This document shows, one piece after another, positions 25,489-33,518 of a stretch of DNA of 64,000 nt; position 1 is the stretch's first letter; each line of letters begins with the position of its first letter. The position numbers were made by a program, and so were the translations under genes. The DNA comes from Andeanibacterium sp035497315. Lineage in GTDB: Bacteria > Pseudomonadota > Alphaproteobacteria > Sphingomonadales > Sphingomonadaceae. Below the pieces are notes generated by a model, which saw only the letters and a program-made list of their open reading frames with translations, was not told the origin of the DNA and did no database searches. Where the stretch lies: positions 1 through 64,000 of the forward strand of contig DATJDU010000002.1 of NCBI GenBank assembly GCA_035497315.1, given 5' to 3'.

Positions 25489-26181
25489 TCAGTTGCCCTG
25501 GCGGGCGGCGTTCACATCGTCCTGGCTGATCGGGGTGATCTTCAGTTCCACGCGGCGGTTCTGTGCGCGGCCGTATTCGGTGCCATTATCGGCCACCGGA
25601 TAACGCTCACCATAGCCGATAGTGGCCACGCGGGCGCGCGATACGCCGCGCATCACCAGATAATCGGCCACTGCATTGGCCCGGCGCTGCGACAGGTCGA
25701 GATTATACTGGTCGCTGCCGGTCGAATCGGTGTGGCCCATCACGTCGATCAGGCTGTCGGGATAGGTCGCCAGGCTGGTGGAGATGGAATCGAGCGTGCG
25801 CTGGAATTCCGGCTTGATCGTGGTGCTATCGACATCGAAGGTCACACCATTGGGCAGATTGACCAGAATCGCCTTGCCATCGGGCGTTTCGGTAACATCC
25901 ACGCCGCTGCCGGCGGTTTGCTCCTTCAGCTCCTTGATCTGCTTGTCCATCGTATAGCCGACTGCCGCACCGGCCACGCCGCCAATGCCGGCGCCCACGA
26001 TGCGGCCTGTCTTGCCGCCGATCAGGCCGCCGAGCAAATAGCCGCCCAGTGCCCCGCCCACGCCGCCGATCGCGGTGCGCGAGACTTTCTTTTCGCCGGT
26101 ATTCGGGTCGGTCACACAAGCCGTGGTGGAAAGCAGCGCGACGGCTGCGAAGCTCGATATGAAAAGGCGCGATTTCCTCAT
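25489..26181 (-). CDS. OmpA-family lipoprotein with glycine-zipper domain (YiaD-like)
   Basis: 230 residues from the ATG at 26181, with AAAGGACC upstream. Lipobox ALLSTTAC near residue 20 predicts a lipid-anchored protein. Residues about 35-85 are a glycine-zipper segment (GGVGGALGGYLLGGLIGGKTG, GAGIGGVAGAAVGY). The OmpA C-terminal peptidoglycan-binding domain (about 115-225) has VTFDVDSTTIKPEF, the VMGHTDSTGSDQYNLDLSQRRANAVADYL loop with the Asp and Arg that hold meso-diaminopimelate, and YGERYPVADN. It links the outer membrane to the cell wall. A promoter can be seen upstream. Confidence 0.92.
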   Translation of the reverse strand: MRKSRLFISSFAAVALLSTTACVTDPNTGEKKVSRTAIGGVGGALGGYLLGGLIGGKTGRIVGAGIGGVAGAAVGYTMDKQIKELKEQTAGSGVDVTETPDGKAILVNLPNGVTFDVDSTTIKPEFQRTLDSISTSLATYPDSLIDVMGHTDSTGSDQYNLDLSQRRANAVADYLVMRGVSRARVATIGYGERYPVADNGTEYGRAQNRRVELKITPISQDDVNAARQGN

Positions 26182-26209
26182 GTGGAAGGTCCTTTCTGTT
26201 CTTTCGCGG

Positions 26210-26237
26210 GCTATAAAATGAGGAAAGCCCGCGTCAA
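26210..26237 (-). promoter_or_regulatory. Sigma-70-like promoter of the OmpA lipoprotein gene, with a hairpin over the -10 element
   Basis: On the minus strand TTGACG (26237-26232) and TATAGC (26215-26210) are 16 bases apart, with the ATG 29 bases after the -10. The -10 lies at the edge of an 8-bp inverted repeat, CGCGGGCT at 26205-26212 and AGCCCGCG at 26226-26233, which also covers part of the -35. The element match is seen; use as promoter is inference. Confidence 0.5.
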
Positions 26238-26342
26238 TTCCTGCTGCCAGTCCGGTCTTTACTCGCTGCTGAACGGATTGATACAGCCCGTTTGGCGGCT
26301 TGCCCGATTTGCGGGGCGGCCAGAATCTGCTAGCGGCATGGC

Positions 26343-27662
26343 GTGGCACCTTTTCCCTGGTACGATGTGGCGATTATCGCCGGGCTGATCCTGATCAACG
26401 GGGTCTTTTCTATGTCCGAACTGGCCATTGTTTCGGCCCGGCCCGCGCGGCTGCGCATGGCGGCGGAGCGGGGCAGTGCATCTGCCCGCACGGCGCTGCA
26501 ACTGGCATCGGACCCGGGCAAGTTCCTCTCCACCGTACAGATCGGCATCACTCTGGTGGGCATCATCGCCGGCGCCTATTCCGGCGCCAGCCTGGGCGGC
26601 CCACTGGGAGAGCGTTTCGAGGCCTGGGGCGTGCCCGAGCGTTATGCGCCGGAGGCCGGCTTTGCCTTTGTGATCGCGCTCACCACCTATTTCAGCCTGG
26701 TGGTGGGCGAATTGGTGCCCAAGCAATTCGCCTTGCGCGCGGCAGAGCCGATCGCGCTGCTGATGGCGCGGCCCATGGCTTTCCTGGCCAAAGCGGCGGC
26801 GCCCTTCGTGTGGCTGCTCGATACGTCATCCGTGCTTCTGATGCGGCTTCTGCGGATCAGCCATCGGGGCGAACACGGGCTGACGGCCGAAGAACTGCAG
26901 ATGATCTTTGCCGAAGCGACCCGATCGGGTGCGATCGAGGAGGATGAACGGGCAATCATGTCGGGCATCATGAAGCTGGCCAACCGCCCCGTGCGCGAGC
27001 TGATGACCCCGCGTACCGAGCTTGACTGGCTCGACCTTGCGGCGGGCGAGGCTGAAATTCGCGAGACGATCGCCGATTCGCCTCATTCGCTGCTGCCCGT
27101 GGCCGATGGTTCGCCCGACAAGATTGTGGGCGTGGTGAAAGTGCGTGAGGTGCTGGCTCTGCAATTGGCGGGCAAGCCGATCGATATCGAAGATTTGCTG
27201 CGCAAGCCCGAAGTGGTGCCCGACCAGCTCGACGCGATGGATGCGCTGCGGATGCTCCAGCAATCGGGTATCGGCATGGCCATGGTGCATGACGAATATG
27301 GCCATCTGGAAGGCATTGTCACGCCGGCCGATCTGCTGATGGCGCTGGTGGGCTCTTTCGCCAGCCACCAGGATGAAGGCGATGCGCCGCAATTGGTGGA
27401 ACGGGGGGACGGATCGCTGCTGATCGCAGGTTCCATGCCGGCGGATTTCATGGCCCTGCGGCTGGGGATCGACCTGCCGGAAGACCGCGAGTTCGCCACC
27501 GCCGCAGGCTTCGTCCTGGCAGTGCTCAAGAAGCTGCCGGTGGAAGGCGAAGTGTTCGAGGCCGACGGCTGGCGTTTCGAAGTCGTCGATATGGACGGCC
27601 TCAAGATCGACAAGCTGCTGGTCAGCGAACTGAAAGCGCCGGAGCCCGATACGGGCGATTGA
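26343..27662 (+). CDS. CorC/HlyC-family membrane protein (DUF21-CBS-CorC_HlyC)
   Basis: 439 residues beginning with GTG; the ATG 4 bases earlier is out of frame, and the sequence from the GTG (APFPWYDVAIIAGLILINGVFSMSELAIVSARPARL) matches the usual start of the family. The DUF21 membrane domain covers residues about 1-190 with four helices and YFSLVVGELVPKQFALR. Two CBS domains follow (about 215-335, with MTPRTELDWLDL and VHDEYGHLEGIVTPADLL), then the C-terminal transporter-associated domain (ADFMALRLGIDLPEDREFATAAGFVL). Members are often named haemolysins, but the evidence favours Mg2+/Co2+ transport or its control. Confidence 0.93.
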   Translation: MAPFPWYDVAIIAGLILINGVFSMSELAIVSARPARLRMAAERGSASARTALQLASDPGKFLSTVQIGITLVGIIAGAYSGASLGGPLGERFEAWGVPERYAPEAGFAFVIALTTYFSLVVGELVPKQFALRAAEPIALLMARPMAFLAKAAAPFVWLLDTSSVLLMRLLRISHRGEHGLTAEELQMIFAEATRSGAIEEDERAIMSGIMKLANRPVRELMTPRTELDWLDLAAGEAEIRETIADSPHSLLPVADGSPDKIVGVVKVREVLALQLAGKPIDIEDLLRKPEVVPDQLDAMDALRMLQQSGIGMAMVHDEYGHLEGIVTPADLLMALVGSFASHQDEGDAPQLVERGDGSLLIAGSMPADFMALRLGIDLPEDREFATAAGFVLAVLKKLPVEGEVFEADGWRFEVVDMDGLKIDKLLVSELKAPEPDTGD

Positions 27663-27692
27663 GGCACTTGCGACGTCTGAAGGGCAAGGCCC

Positions 27693-27707
27693 CGGTTCGA
27701 AGAACCG
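27693..27707. other. Short perfect hairpin in the gap between the CorC-like gene and bamF
   Basis: CGGTTC-GAA-GAACCG forms a perfect 6-bp stem 30 bp after the CorC-like stop, in a GC-rich 174-bp gap between convergent genes. The region also holds GCCGGGCCGCGGATGCGGCCGC, in which more pairing is possible. No gene is seen in it. It may assist termination of the plus-strand gene. Confidence 0.35.
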
Positions 27708-27785
27708 CAAGCCTGAACCTGCGCCCGGAGCAAGGCTGCGGGGGATAGGCCGGGCCGCGGATGCGGCCGCCGGTGCCTGAGGCAA

Positions 27786-27813
27786 AACAAAAAAGGCCCG
27801 CCGAAGCGAGCCT
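27786..27813 (-). terminator. Terminator of the ileS-lspA-bamF unit
   Basis: On the minus strand AGGCTCGC-TTCG-GCGGGCCT forms an eight-pair stem with one G-T pair and a UUCG tetraloop, followed by TTTTTTGTTTT. It lies 23 bp after the bamF stop. This is a textbook intrinsic terminator. Confidence 0.92.
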
Positions 27814-27836
27814 CTTTCACATCGGGTGTAAACCGA

Positions 27837-28253
27837 TCACCCCTGCCCGGGGATCACGGCCTGAGCTTCGCGCCCGTCGCCCTGAGGGGCGGAAACGATG
27901 GCGCGGGTGATGGTGCCCTTGTCCACCGTGTTGGTCTGCGTATCGCCCACGGCGGTGCGGATGCCGGCCTCGGCCGCGCCCGCCCGGTCGATCGCGCTGG
28001 TTTCCACGCTGGAGCGCGGAGCAGTGCCGCCGAACAGGGCATCGAGCGCCTGCTGGCTGGCAGTGCCTTCAGCCGGGCGCGGGGCGCCAGGGGCGGGAGG
28101 CGCGAGGTTGAAATCGGGCGGAACCACCAGCGGTGCCTGGCGCTGCACTGCGAATTCATCGGGCCGCTCGCGGTTGAAGATGCTGCCCCCGCCGCAGGAA
28201 GCGAGCATTGCCGAACCGGCAAGCAGGATGAGGATCGTGGTGGTCTTGCGCAT
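27837..28253 (-). CDS. bamF: BamF/DUF3035-type outer-membrane lipoprotein
   Basis: 138 residues from the ATG at 28253, which overlaps the lspA stop (TGATG). Lipobox GSAMLASC at residues about 13-20. The mature protein is short, Pro/Ala-rich and low in secondary structure, with the conserved stretch NRERPDEFAVQRQAPLVVPPDFNLAPPAPGAPRP. That DEF...APLVVPPDF...LPxP stretch is the hallmark of the alphaproteobacterial DUF3035 family, known as BamF, a lipoprotein subunit of the outer-membrane beta-barrel assembly complex. Position after lspA, the lipoprotein signal peptidase, fits. The assignment relies on remembered family features. Confidence 0.8.
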   Translation of the reverse strand: MRKTTTILILLAGSAMLASCGGGSIFNRERPDEFAVQRQAPLVVPPDFNLAPPAPGAPRPAEGTASQQALDALFGGTAPRSSVETSAIDRAGAAEAGIRTAVGDTQTNTVDKGTITRAIVSAPQGDGREAQAVIPGQG

Positions 28254-28777
28254 CAATTCGTCTCCGGGGCCTTCTCGGCGCTCGTGTGATCGGGCTTTTC
28301 GCGCAGGAAGATCGCGCGGGCAAGGATAATCACCACGCCGATGCTGATCGCGGCGTCGGCAATGTTGAAGATCATGAAGGGGCGCCATGCGCCGAAATGC
28401 AGGTCTGCGTAATCGATCACGAAACCATAGACGGTCCGGTCGCGGATATTGCCCAGCGCCCCGCCCAGCACCATGGCCAGCGGCAGAATGTCCCACAGCC
28501 TGCGTTCGCGCAGCATCCACACCAGCACCACCAGCGCGATCAGCCCGGTCATGGCGACCAGGCCCCAGCGCATTTCAGCGGAAGTGGCCTGCAGCATTCC
28601 CAGCGAGACGCCGAAATTCTGCGTCCAGGTGAGGTTGAAGAAGGGCAGGATCTCGATCTGCCCGCCCGGCTGGCTGCGCAGGGCGATGGGGCCCAGCATC
28701 AGGCCCTTCACCCACAGGTCTATCGCCAGCACTACGGCGGCAAGGGCGAAACCATAAAGGCGGTTGCGCGTGAGCAT
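28253..28777 (-). CDS. lspA: Lipoprotein signal peptidase (signal peptidase II)
   Basis: Inner-membrane aspartyl protease that removes signal peptides from prolipoproteins. 174 residues from the ATG at 28777, which overlaps the ileS stop. Four membrane helices. The two catalytic aspartates are in LGGALGNIRDRTVYGFVIDY and FMIFNIADAAISIGV, the conserved boxes of the family. N-terminal DLWVKG replaces the more common D-x-x-S/T-K helix motif. The order ileS-lspA is widespread in Proteobacteria. Several lipoprotein genes in this window (bamF, OmpA, two small ones) are substrates. Confidence 0.95.
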   Translation of the reverse strand: MLTRNRLYGFALAAVVLAIDLWVKGLMLGPIALRSQPGGQIEILPFFNLTWTQNFGVSLGMLQATSAEMRWGLVAMTGLIALVVLVWMLRERRLWDILPLAMVLGGALGNIRDRTVYGFVIDYADLHFGAWRPFMIFNIADAAISIGVVIILARAIFLREKPDHTSAEKAPETN

Positions 28778-31700
28778 CAGGCGGCGTCCATTTCGGCGAC
28801 TACATCCTCGCAGCGATCGCACAAAGCGCCGTCTTCCGCCACTTCGGGCAGATGGCGCCAGCAGCGGCCGCATTTGTGGCGAGAGGTGGCTGTAACGATC
28901 ACATCATCGCCCTTAGCGTGCGTGACTGACGCGGTGATGAACAGCTCGGCCAATTGCGCATCGTCGAACGGCAGCGGGCCCTCGGGCAAGGTCACTTCGG
29001 CCTGCAGGCTGGAGCCCAGCGTCTTGTCGCGGCGCAGCGGCTCGATGGCCTCGGTCACCTTCTGGCGCAACTCGCGCAGACCCTGCCAGTCGGCCATGGC
29101 GGCATGGGCTTCCGGCAGTTCCGGCCAGACCAGCAGATGCACGCTGTCGCTGCCGGGATAGCGGCTCTGCCACACTTCTTCCGAAGTGAAGACCAGCACC
29201 GGCGCGGCATAGCGGATCAGGGCGTGGAGCAGAGTGTCGAGCACTGTGCGATAGGCGCGGCGCTTCGGGTCCGCAGGCGCATCGCAATAGAGGCAGTCCT
29301 TGCGGATATCGAAGAAGAAGGCCGAAAGATCCTCGTTGCAGAACTCGGTCAGCGCGCGGACATAGGCGTTGAAGTCGAAGGCATCGGTCGCGCGGCGCAG
29401 CTCGGTGTCGAGATCGCGCAGCAGGGCGAGCATGTAACGCTCCAGCTCCGGCATCTGCTCCACCGGCAGGCGTTCTTCCTCGGCAAATCCCTCCAGCGCG
29501 CCCAGCAGATAGCGGAACGTGTTGCGCAGCTTGCGATACTGGTCGGCCACGCCCTTGAGGATCTCGTCCCCGATGCGGTGATCCTCGGTATAATCGACCG
29601 AGAGCGCCCACAGGCGGACGATGTCCGCGCCATATTGCTCCATCACCTTCAGCGGGCTGACGGTGTTGCCCAGCGACTTGGACATTTTCATGCCCTTCTG
29701 ATCCATGGTGAAGCCGTGGGTCAGGACTGCCTTGTAAGGCGCATGTCCGCGCGTGGCGCAGCTTTCCAGCAGGGAAGACTGGAACCAGCCGCGATGCTGG
29801 TCGCTGCCTTCCAGATAGAGGTCCGCGGGCGGGCCTTCATAGCCTTCCGGGCGCAGCAATTCGGGCCAGCGGCCGCTTTCCAGCACGAAGGCGTGAGTGC
29901 TGCCCGAATCGAACCACACGTCCAGAATGTCGGTGATGCGCTCGTAATCGGCCAGATCGTAATCCGGGCCGAGCAGGGCCTGCGCGTTCTCGTCATCCCA
30001 GGCGTCCACGCCCTGTTCGCGCACGGCGGCGACGATGCGGGCATTGACGGCGGGATCGTTGAGATACTGGCCGCTCTTGCGATCGACGAACAGGGTGATC
30101 GGCACGCCCCAGGCGCGCTGGCGCGACAGCACCCAGTCCGGGCGGCCTTCCACCATCGAACGGATACGGTTCTCGCCCTTTTCGGGCACCCAGCGCGTAT
30201 CGGAAATGGCCTGCAGCGCCACTTCGCGCAATGTGGCCGAAGGCGCGGAAACCAGTGCCGCCACCGCGCCGCCGACACTGTCGAGCGAGGCGACCGGGAA
30301 TTCCAGCGTGGCCAGCGGCTTGTCCATCGGCACGAACCATTGCGGCGTGCAGCGGAAGATCACCTTGGCCTTGCTGCGCCAGCTATGCGGATAGGAATGC
30401 TTGTAATCCGCCGATGCGGCCAGCAGCCCGCCAGCCTCGCGCAGGTCCGAACAGATCGGCCCGTCGGGCGCGTTGAACTTGGGATTGATGACCGATCCCT
30501 GCCCGCCCAGCCACAGCCAGTCGGCGCGATAGCGGCCGTCGCCTTCCACGGCGAAGACAGGGTTGATCCCATGGGCCTTGCACAGGTCGAAATCGTCCTC
30601 GCCATGGTCGGGGGCCATGTGGACAAGGCCGGTGCCGCTCTCGGTGGTGACGAAACCGCCGGGGAGGAAGGGGCGGGGGCGGGCGTAGAATTCCAGCGCG
30701 CGTTCCCATTCCGCGTCGCTCAGAGTGCCGCCAATTTCGTCATTCCCGCGCAGGCGGGAATCCAGAGGCGACCGCAGAGCTGGATCCCCGCCTGCGCGGG
30801 GATGACGAAGGTAGTTGTAGATCGGGTGCTGGGCGACGGTTCCGGCGAGGTCGGAGCCTTTGAAGATCGCCTCGCCGATTTCCACACCCCACATTGGCAT
30901 CCGATTTGCGGGGTTCAGTCGCTCTTGGAAGGCCGAAATGAGCGACTTGGCGATCAAAACGTCCATCTCAAGCCGGTCTGCCAAAGGCGGAGGCATTCCT
31001 CGTGCAGAAGTAGGGATCAGGTCGTAACGGGTAAGGTGAAGCAGCACATACTCAACCTCCGGCCCATAGGCCAAAGCCTGGTTCACCGGGATCGTCCAAG
31101 GGGTCGTCGTCCAGATCACCGCATAGGCGCCGACCAGTTCCTTGATCGGGCTCTCGGTGATCTCGAAGGCCACGTCGATCTGGGTGGAGACGATATCCTC
31201 ATATTCCACCTCAGCTTCCGCCAGCGCCGTCTTTTCAACCGGGCTCCACATCACCGGCTTGGCGCCGCGATAGATCATTCCGGCTTCGGCGAATTTCAGC
31301 AGCTCGCCCACGATGGTGGCTTCGGCCTGGAAATCCATGGTCAGATAGGGATGGTCCCAATCGCCATTCACGCCCAGGCGCTTGAGCTGTTCGCGCTGCA
31401 CATTCACCCAGTTCTGGGCATAGGCGCGGCATTCGGCGCGGAATTCCCTGGCGGGAACCTCGTCCTTGTTGCGCTTCTTCTTGCGGTATTCTTCCTCGAC
31501 CTTCCATTCGATGGGCAGGCCGTGGCAGTCCCAGCCGGGCACATAGGGCGCGTCCTTGCCCAGCAGGCTCTGGCTGCGCACCACCATGTCTTTCAGGATA
31601 TGGTTCAGCGCATGGCCGATATGCATGTCGCCATTCGCATAGGGCGGGCCATCGTGCAGGATGAACTTTTCCGCGCCCGCGCGGGCGGCGCGCAGCTGTT

Positions 31701-31824
31701 CATACAGCCCATCGGCCTGCCAGCGCGCAAGAATGCCCGGCTCCTTCTGGGGGAGTCCGGCCTTCATCGGGAAATCGGTCTTCGGAAGGAAAACCGTGGG
31801 TCGATAGTCGCGCTGTTCTGACAT
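28777..31824 (-). CDS. ileS: Isoleucyl-tRNA synthetase carrying an in-frame palindromic repeat insertion
   Basis: Charges tRNA-Ile and edits valine. 1015 residues, longer than the usual 930-960. HIGH motif in NGDMHIGHALNHILKDM (residue about 70), KMSKS in GMKMSKSLGNTV, and a C-terminal zinc finger with CGRCWRHL and LCDRCED. The CP1 editing domain is about residues 200-410. Within it, codons about 340-363 (HPRAGGDPALRSPLDSRLRGND) are encoded by a 70-bp palindromic repeat at 30738-30807. The part just before, about residues 250-335, uses more A/T-ending codons (ACT, TCT, CGA, GGA, CCT) than the rest. The frame is intact and the editing motif GLVHMAPDHGEDDF is kept, so a working enzyme is expected. 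Confidence 0.95.
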   Translation of the reverse strand: MSEQRDYRPTVFLPKTDFPMKAGLPQKEPGILARWQADGLYEQLRAARAGAEKFILHDGPPYANGDMHIGHALNHILKDMVVRSQSLLGKDAPYVPGWDCHGLPIEWKVEEEYRKKKRNKDEVPAREFRAECRAYAQNWVNVQREQLKRLGVNGDWDHPYLTMDFQAEATIVGELLKFAEAGMIYRGAKPVMWSPVEKTALAEAEVEYEDIVSTQIDVAFEITESPIKELVGAYAVIWTTTPWTIPVNQALAYGPEVEYVLLHLTRYDLIPTSARGMPPPLADRLEMDVLIAKSLISAFQERLNPANRMPMWGVEIGEAIFKGSDLAGTVAQHPIYNYLRHPRAGGDPALRSPLDSRLRGNDEIGGTLSDAEWERALEFYARPRPFLPGGFVTTESGTGLVHMAPDHGEDDFDLCKAHGINPVFAVEGDGRYRADWLWLGGQGSVINPKFNAPDGPICSDLREAGGLLAASADYKHSYPHSWRSKAKVIFRCTPQWFVPMDKPLATLEFPVASLDSVGGAVAALVSAPSATLREVALQAISDTRWVPEKGENRIRSMVEGRPDWVLSRQRAWGVPITLFVDRKSGQYLNDPAVNARIVAAVREQGVDAWDDENAQALLGPDYDLADYERITDILDVWFDSGSTHAFVLESGRWPELLRPEGYEGPPADLYLEGSDQHRGWFQSSLLESCATRGHAPYKAVLTHGFTMDQKGMKMSKSLGNTVSPLKVMEQYGADIVRLWALSVDYTEDHRIGDEILKGVADQYRKLRNTFRYLLGALEGFAEEERLPVEQMPELERYMLALLRDLDTELRRATDAFDFNAYVRALTEFCNEDLSAFFFDIRKDCLYCDAPADPKRRAYRTVLDTLLHALIRYAAPVLVFTSEEVWQSRYPGSDSVHLLVWPELPEAHAAMADWQGLRELRQKVTEAIEPLRRDKTLGSSLQAEVTLPEGPLPFDDAQLAELFITASVTHAKGDDVIVTATSRHKCGRCWRHLPEVAEDGALCDRCEDVVAEMDAA
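30738..30807. repeat. REP-type palindromic element inside ileS
   Basis: Two 28-bp arms (30738-30765 and 30780-30807) are inverted copies matching at 26 of 28 positions, separated by 14 bp. Each arm is itself a hairpin around CCCGC-GCAG-GCGGG. The sequence belongs to the common GTCATTCCCGC...GCGGGGATGACG type of intergenic palindrome, and its translation SRLRGND is a known mark of such elements within proteins. It is 70 bp long and leaves the frame open. Confidence 0.92.
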
Positions 31825-31862
31825 GGGTGGGCCGTTAGAGCAAAGAACCCGCCTGATAAAGA

Positions 31863-32918
31863 CTATTGGGAGTTACGGCGCCTTTCGAGGCCCGCTTCGG
31901 CACGCAGAATCTCCTGCTCGCGGCGCCTGTCGAGCGAGGGGTGGAGTGCGGGCCCCACGGTCCACATATCGTCGATCCAGATATAGCCGTTGAAGCTGGA
32001 GGGAATCTCGCCGATCTGTTCGGGCAGCGAAAGCCCGCCGACCGGCGAATTGTCGCGCGCGGGCGGGGCGATCACGATGTGCCCGCCTTCCGCTTCCATC
32101 CGTTCGATCAGGCGGTTGGGCCAGCCCCACAGCAAGGCACTGTTTTCCAGCGTCACCAGCATGGTGCCGCCCTTGCAGCTTTCGGGCAGGATGCCGGTCC
32201 AGCCGGTCAGCTTGTAATCATGCTCGCAGGCCCGGGCGCCCGCGATGCTCCAGCTCCAGGCCTTGGGGAAATGTTCGGCAATGCGGCGGATGGCGGCGGG
32301 ATCGCCATAGAAACCGTCCCGCGGATTATCCATGTCGCGCAGCGATCCGCGCAATGTGCGGGCCAGCTGGTCGGCATCCTCGCGCGTGAAGCCGATGAGG
32401 TTGAACATCAGCAGTGTGTCCGGAAAAGCGGCCAGCAGATCGTCCAGCGAAGGCATGGCGCCCACGCCCTTGCCGCGCAGGGGGAAGGTCTTGCCGCCAT
32501 CGGGCGTGTAGCCATAGCCGATGTCGAGCTGCTTCAATTGCTCCATCGTATGGTCGCGCACCGCGCCTTTGCCATCGGTGCGACAATCGAGTGCGGCATC
32601 GCGGAACACGGCGAATTTGCCGTCCGCCGTGGGGACAATGTCCACTGCCAGCATCCCCGCGCCCAGCCGTCGTGCCTGGGACAGAGAGGAAAGCGTGTTC
32701 TCGATGAAATCATGCACCGGCGGCTCGATCTGTGCCGCGCCGCAATCCTTCGGACCGGGCCCGGCAGCATATTGGCCGATGCCGCGATGGGCCACTTTCC
32801 AGGGCGTGCCATTGGGCGAATCGGCTAGCCAGCTCGCATTGGTGAACGTCAGCGCCAAGAAAGCCAGCGCCGCCACCGCTGCGGCCCAGGTGAGCCACAC
32901 CTTATTCCTACCGCCCAT
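31863..32918 (-). CDS. Glycerophosphodiester phosphodiesterase-like membrane-anchored protein, catalytic residues altered
   Basis: 351 residues with an N-terminal membrane anchor (VWLTWAAAVAALAFLALTF). The GDPD TIM-barrel is recognised by VAHRGIGQ, IENTLSSLSQARRLGAGML, DIVPTADGKFAVFRD and DCRTDGKGAVRDHTMEQLKQLDIGYG. In active enzymes the second strand reads E-x-D and the next His-Asp supplies the second catalytic histidine; here these read AVDI and FRD, so the metal-binding Glu and one catalytic His are missing. The later YGYTPDGGKTFPLRGKG and MPSLDDLLAAFP are conserved. It lies between ribF-GNAT and ileS on the same strand (38 bp to ileS). It may bind rather than cleave its ligand. Confidence 0.8.
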   Translation of the reverse strand: MGGRNKVWLTWAAAVAALAFLALTFTNASWLADSPNGTPWKVAHRGIGQYAAGPGPKDCGAAQIEPPVHDFIENTLSSLSQARRLGAGMLAVDIVPTADGKFAVFRDAALDCRTDGKGAVRDHTMEQLKQLDIGYGYTPDGGKTFPLRGKGVGAMPSLDDLLAAFPDTLLMFNLIGFTREDADQLARTLRGSLRDMDNPRDGFYGDPAAIRRIAEHFPKAWSWSIAGARACEHDYKLTGWTGILPESCKGGTMLVTLENSALLWGWPNRLIERMEAEGGHIVIAPPARDNSPVGGLSLPEQIGEIPSSFNGYIWIDDMWTVGPALHPSLDRRREQEILRAEAGLERRRNSQ

Positions 32919-32945
32919 GATATTCCCCCCCTTGGACGGCCCCTT

Positions 32946-33518
32946 CTATCTGCCCCGGCGCCACTCGATCAATCGGTCATAAGGACCGCTGCGGATGAAT
33001 TTGTCCCACCGTGTTTCCCAGAAGGTCAGATCGCCGCCCCAGGGCGGGGTCCAGTCCCTCACCGGGCGCGATCCCAGTGCGGCGGCGGTGCGTTCGCTGC
33101 CTTCGTTGCCCTTCAGGATGCAGTGGACCACGCGGGTGTGGCCCAGCGCCTCCTTGCACCAGACCAGCGCGGCGGCCGCGCCTTCCACGGCATAGCCGCG
33201 GCGTTGATGTTCGGGGAAGATCGCCCAGCCCACTTCGAAATCGGGCCAGCCCGGCGGGGAGAAGGGCCCCAGCCGGCCGATGGGCTCGCCCGTTTCGCGC
33301 AAGGTGACCACCCAATTGCCGAAACCGTCCAGCGACCAGCTGCCATTGACCAGCGCCATGGATCGCCAGGCCTCTTCGCGATTGAGGGCGCGCCCCTCGC
33401 GCGAGATGGTGCGGGCGAATTCGTCCTTCGCCAGGGCAGCCATGAACGGCTCCCTGTCCGAAGGCTGGAAGCCGCGCAGCACCAGCCGCTCGGTCTCCAG
33501 CATGGGGATTGCGGTCAT
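32946..33518 (-). CDS. GNAT-family N-acetyltransferase (RimJ/RimL-like)
   Basis: 190 residues from the ATG at 33518, overlapping the ribF stop by four bases (ATGA). Start MTAIPMLETERLVLRGFQPSDREPF is typical of ribosomal-protein or small-molecule acetyltransferases of the RimJ/RimL group. The acetyl-CoA region is FEVGWAIFPEHQRRGYAVEGAAAALVW (R-x-x-G-x-A), followed by VVHCILKGNEGSERTAAALG. Substrate unknown. It is the last member of the overlapping purE-purK-folA-ribF-GNAT chain and is followed by the GDPD-like gene after 27 bp. Confidence 0.9.
   Translation of the reverse strand: MTAIPMLETERLVLRGFQPSDREPFMAALAKDEFARTISREGRALNREEAWRSMALVNGSWSLDGFGNWVVTLRETGEPIGRLGPFSPPGWPDFEVGWAIFPEHQRRGYAVEGAAAALVWCKEALGHTRVVHCILKGNEGSERTAAALGSRPVRDWTPPWGGDLTFWETRWDKFIRSGPYDRLIEWRRGR

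Noticed and set aside
26343..27662. Calling the CBS-domain protein a haemolysin
   Set aside because: The name is historical; the DUF21-CBS-CorC layout indicates ion transport or its control, not a toxin.
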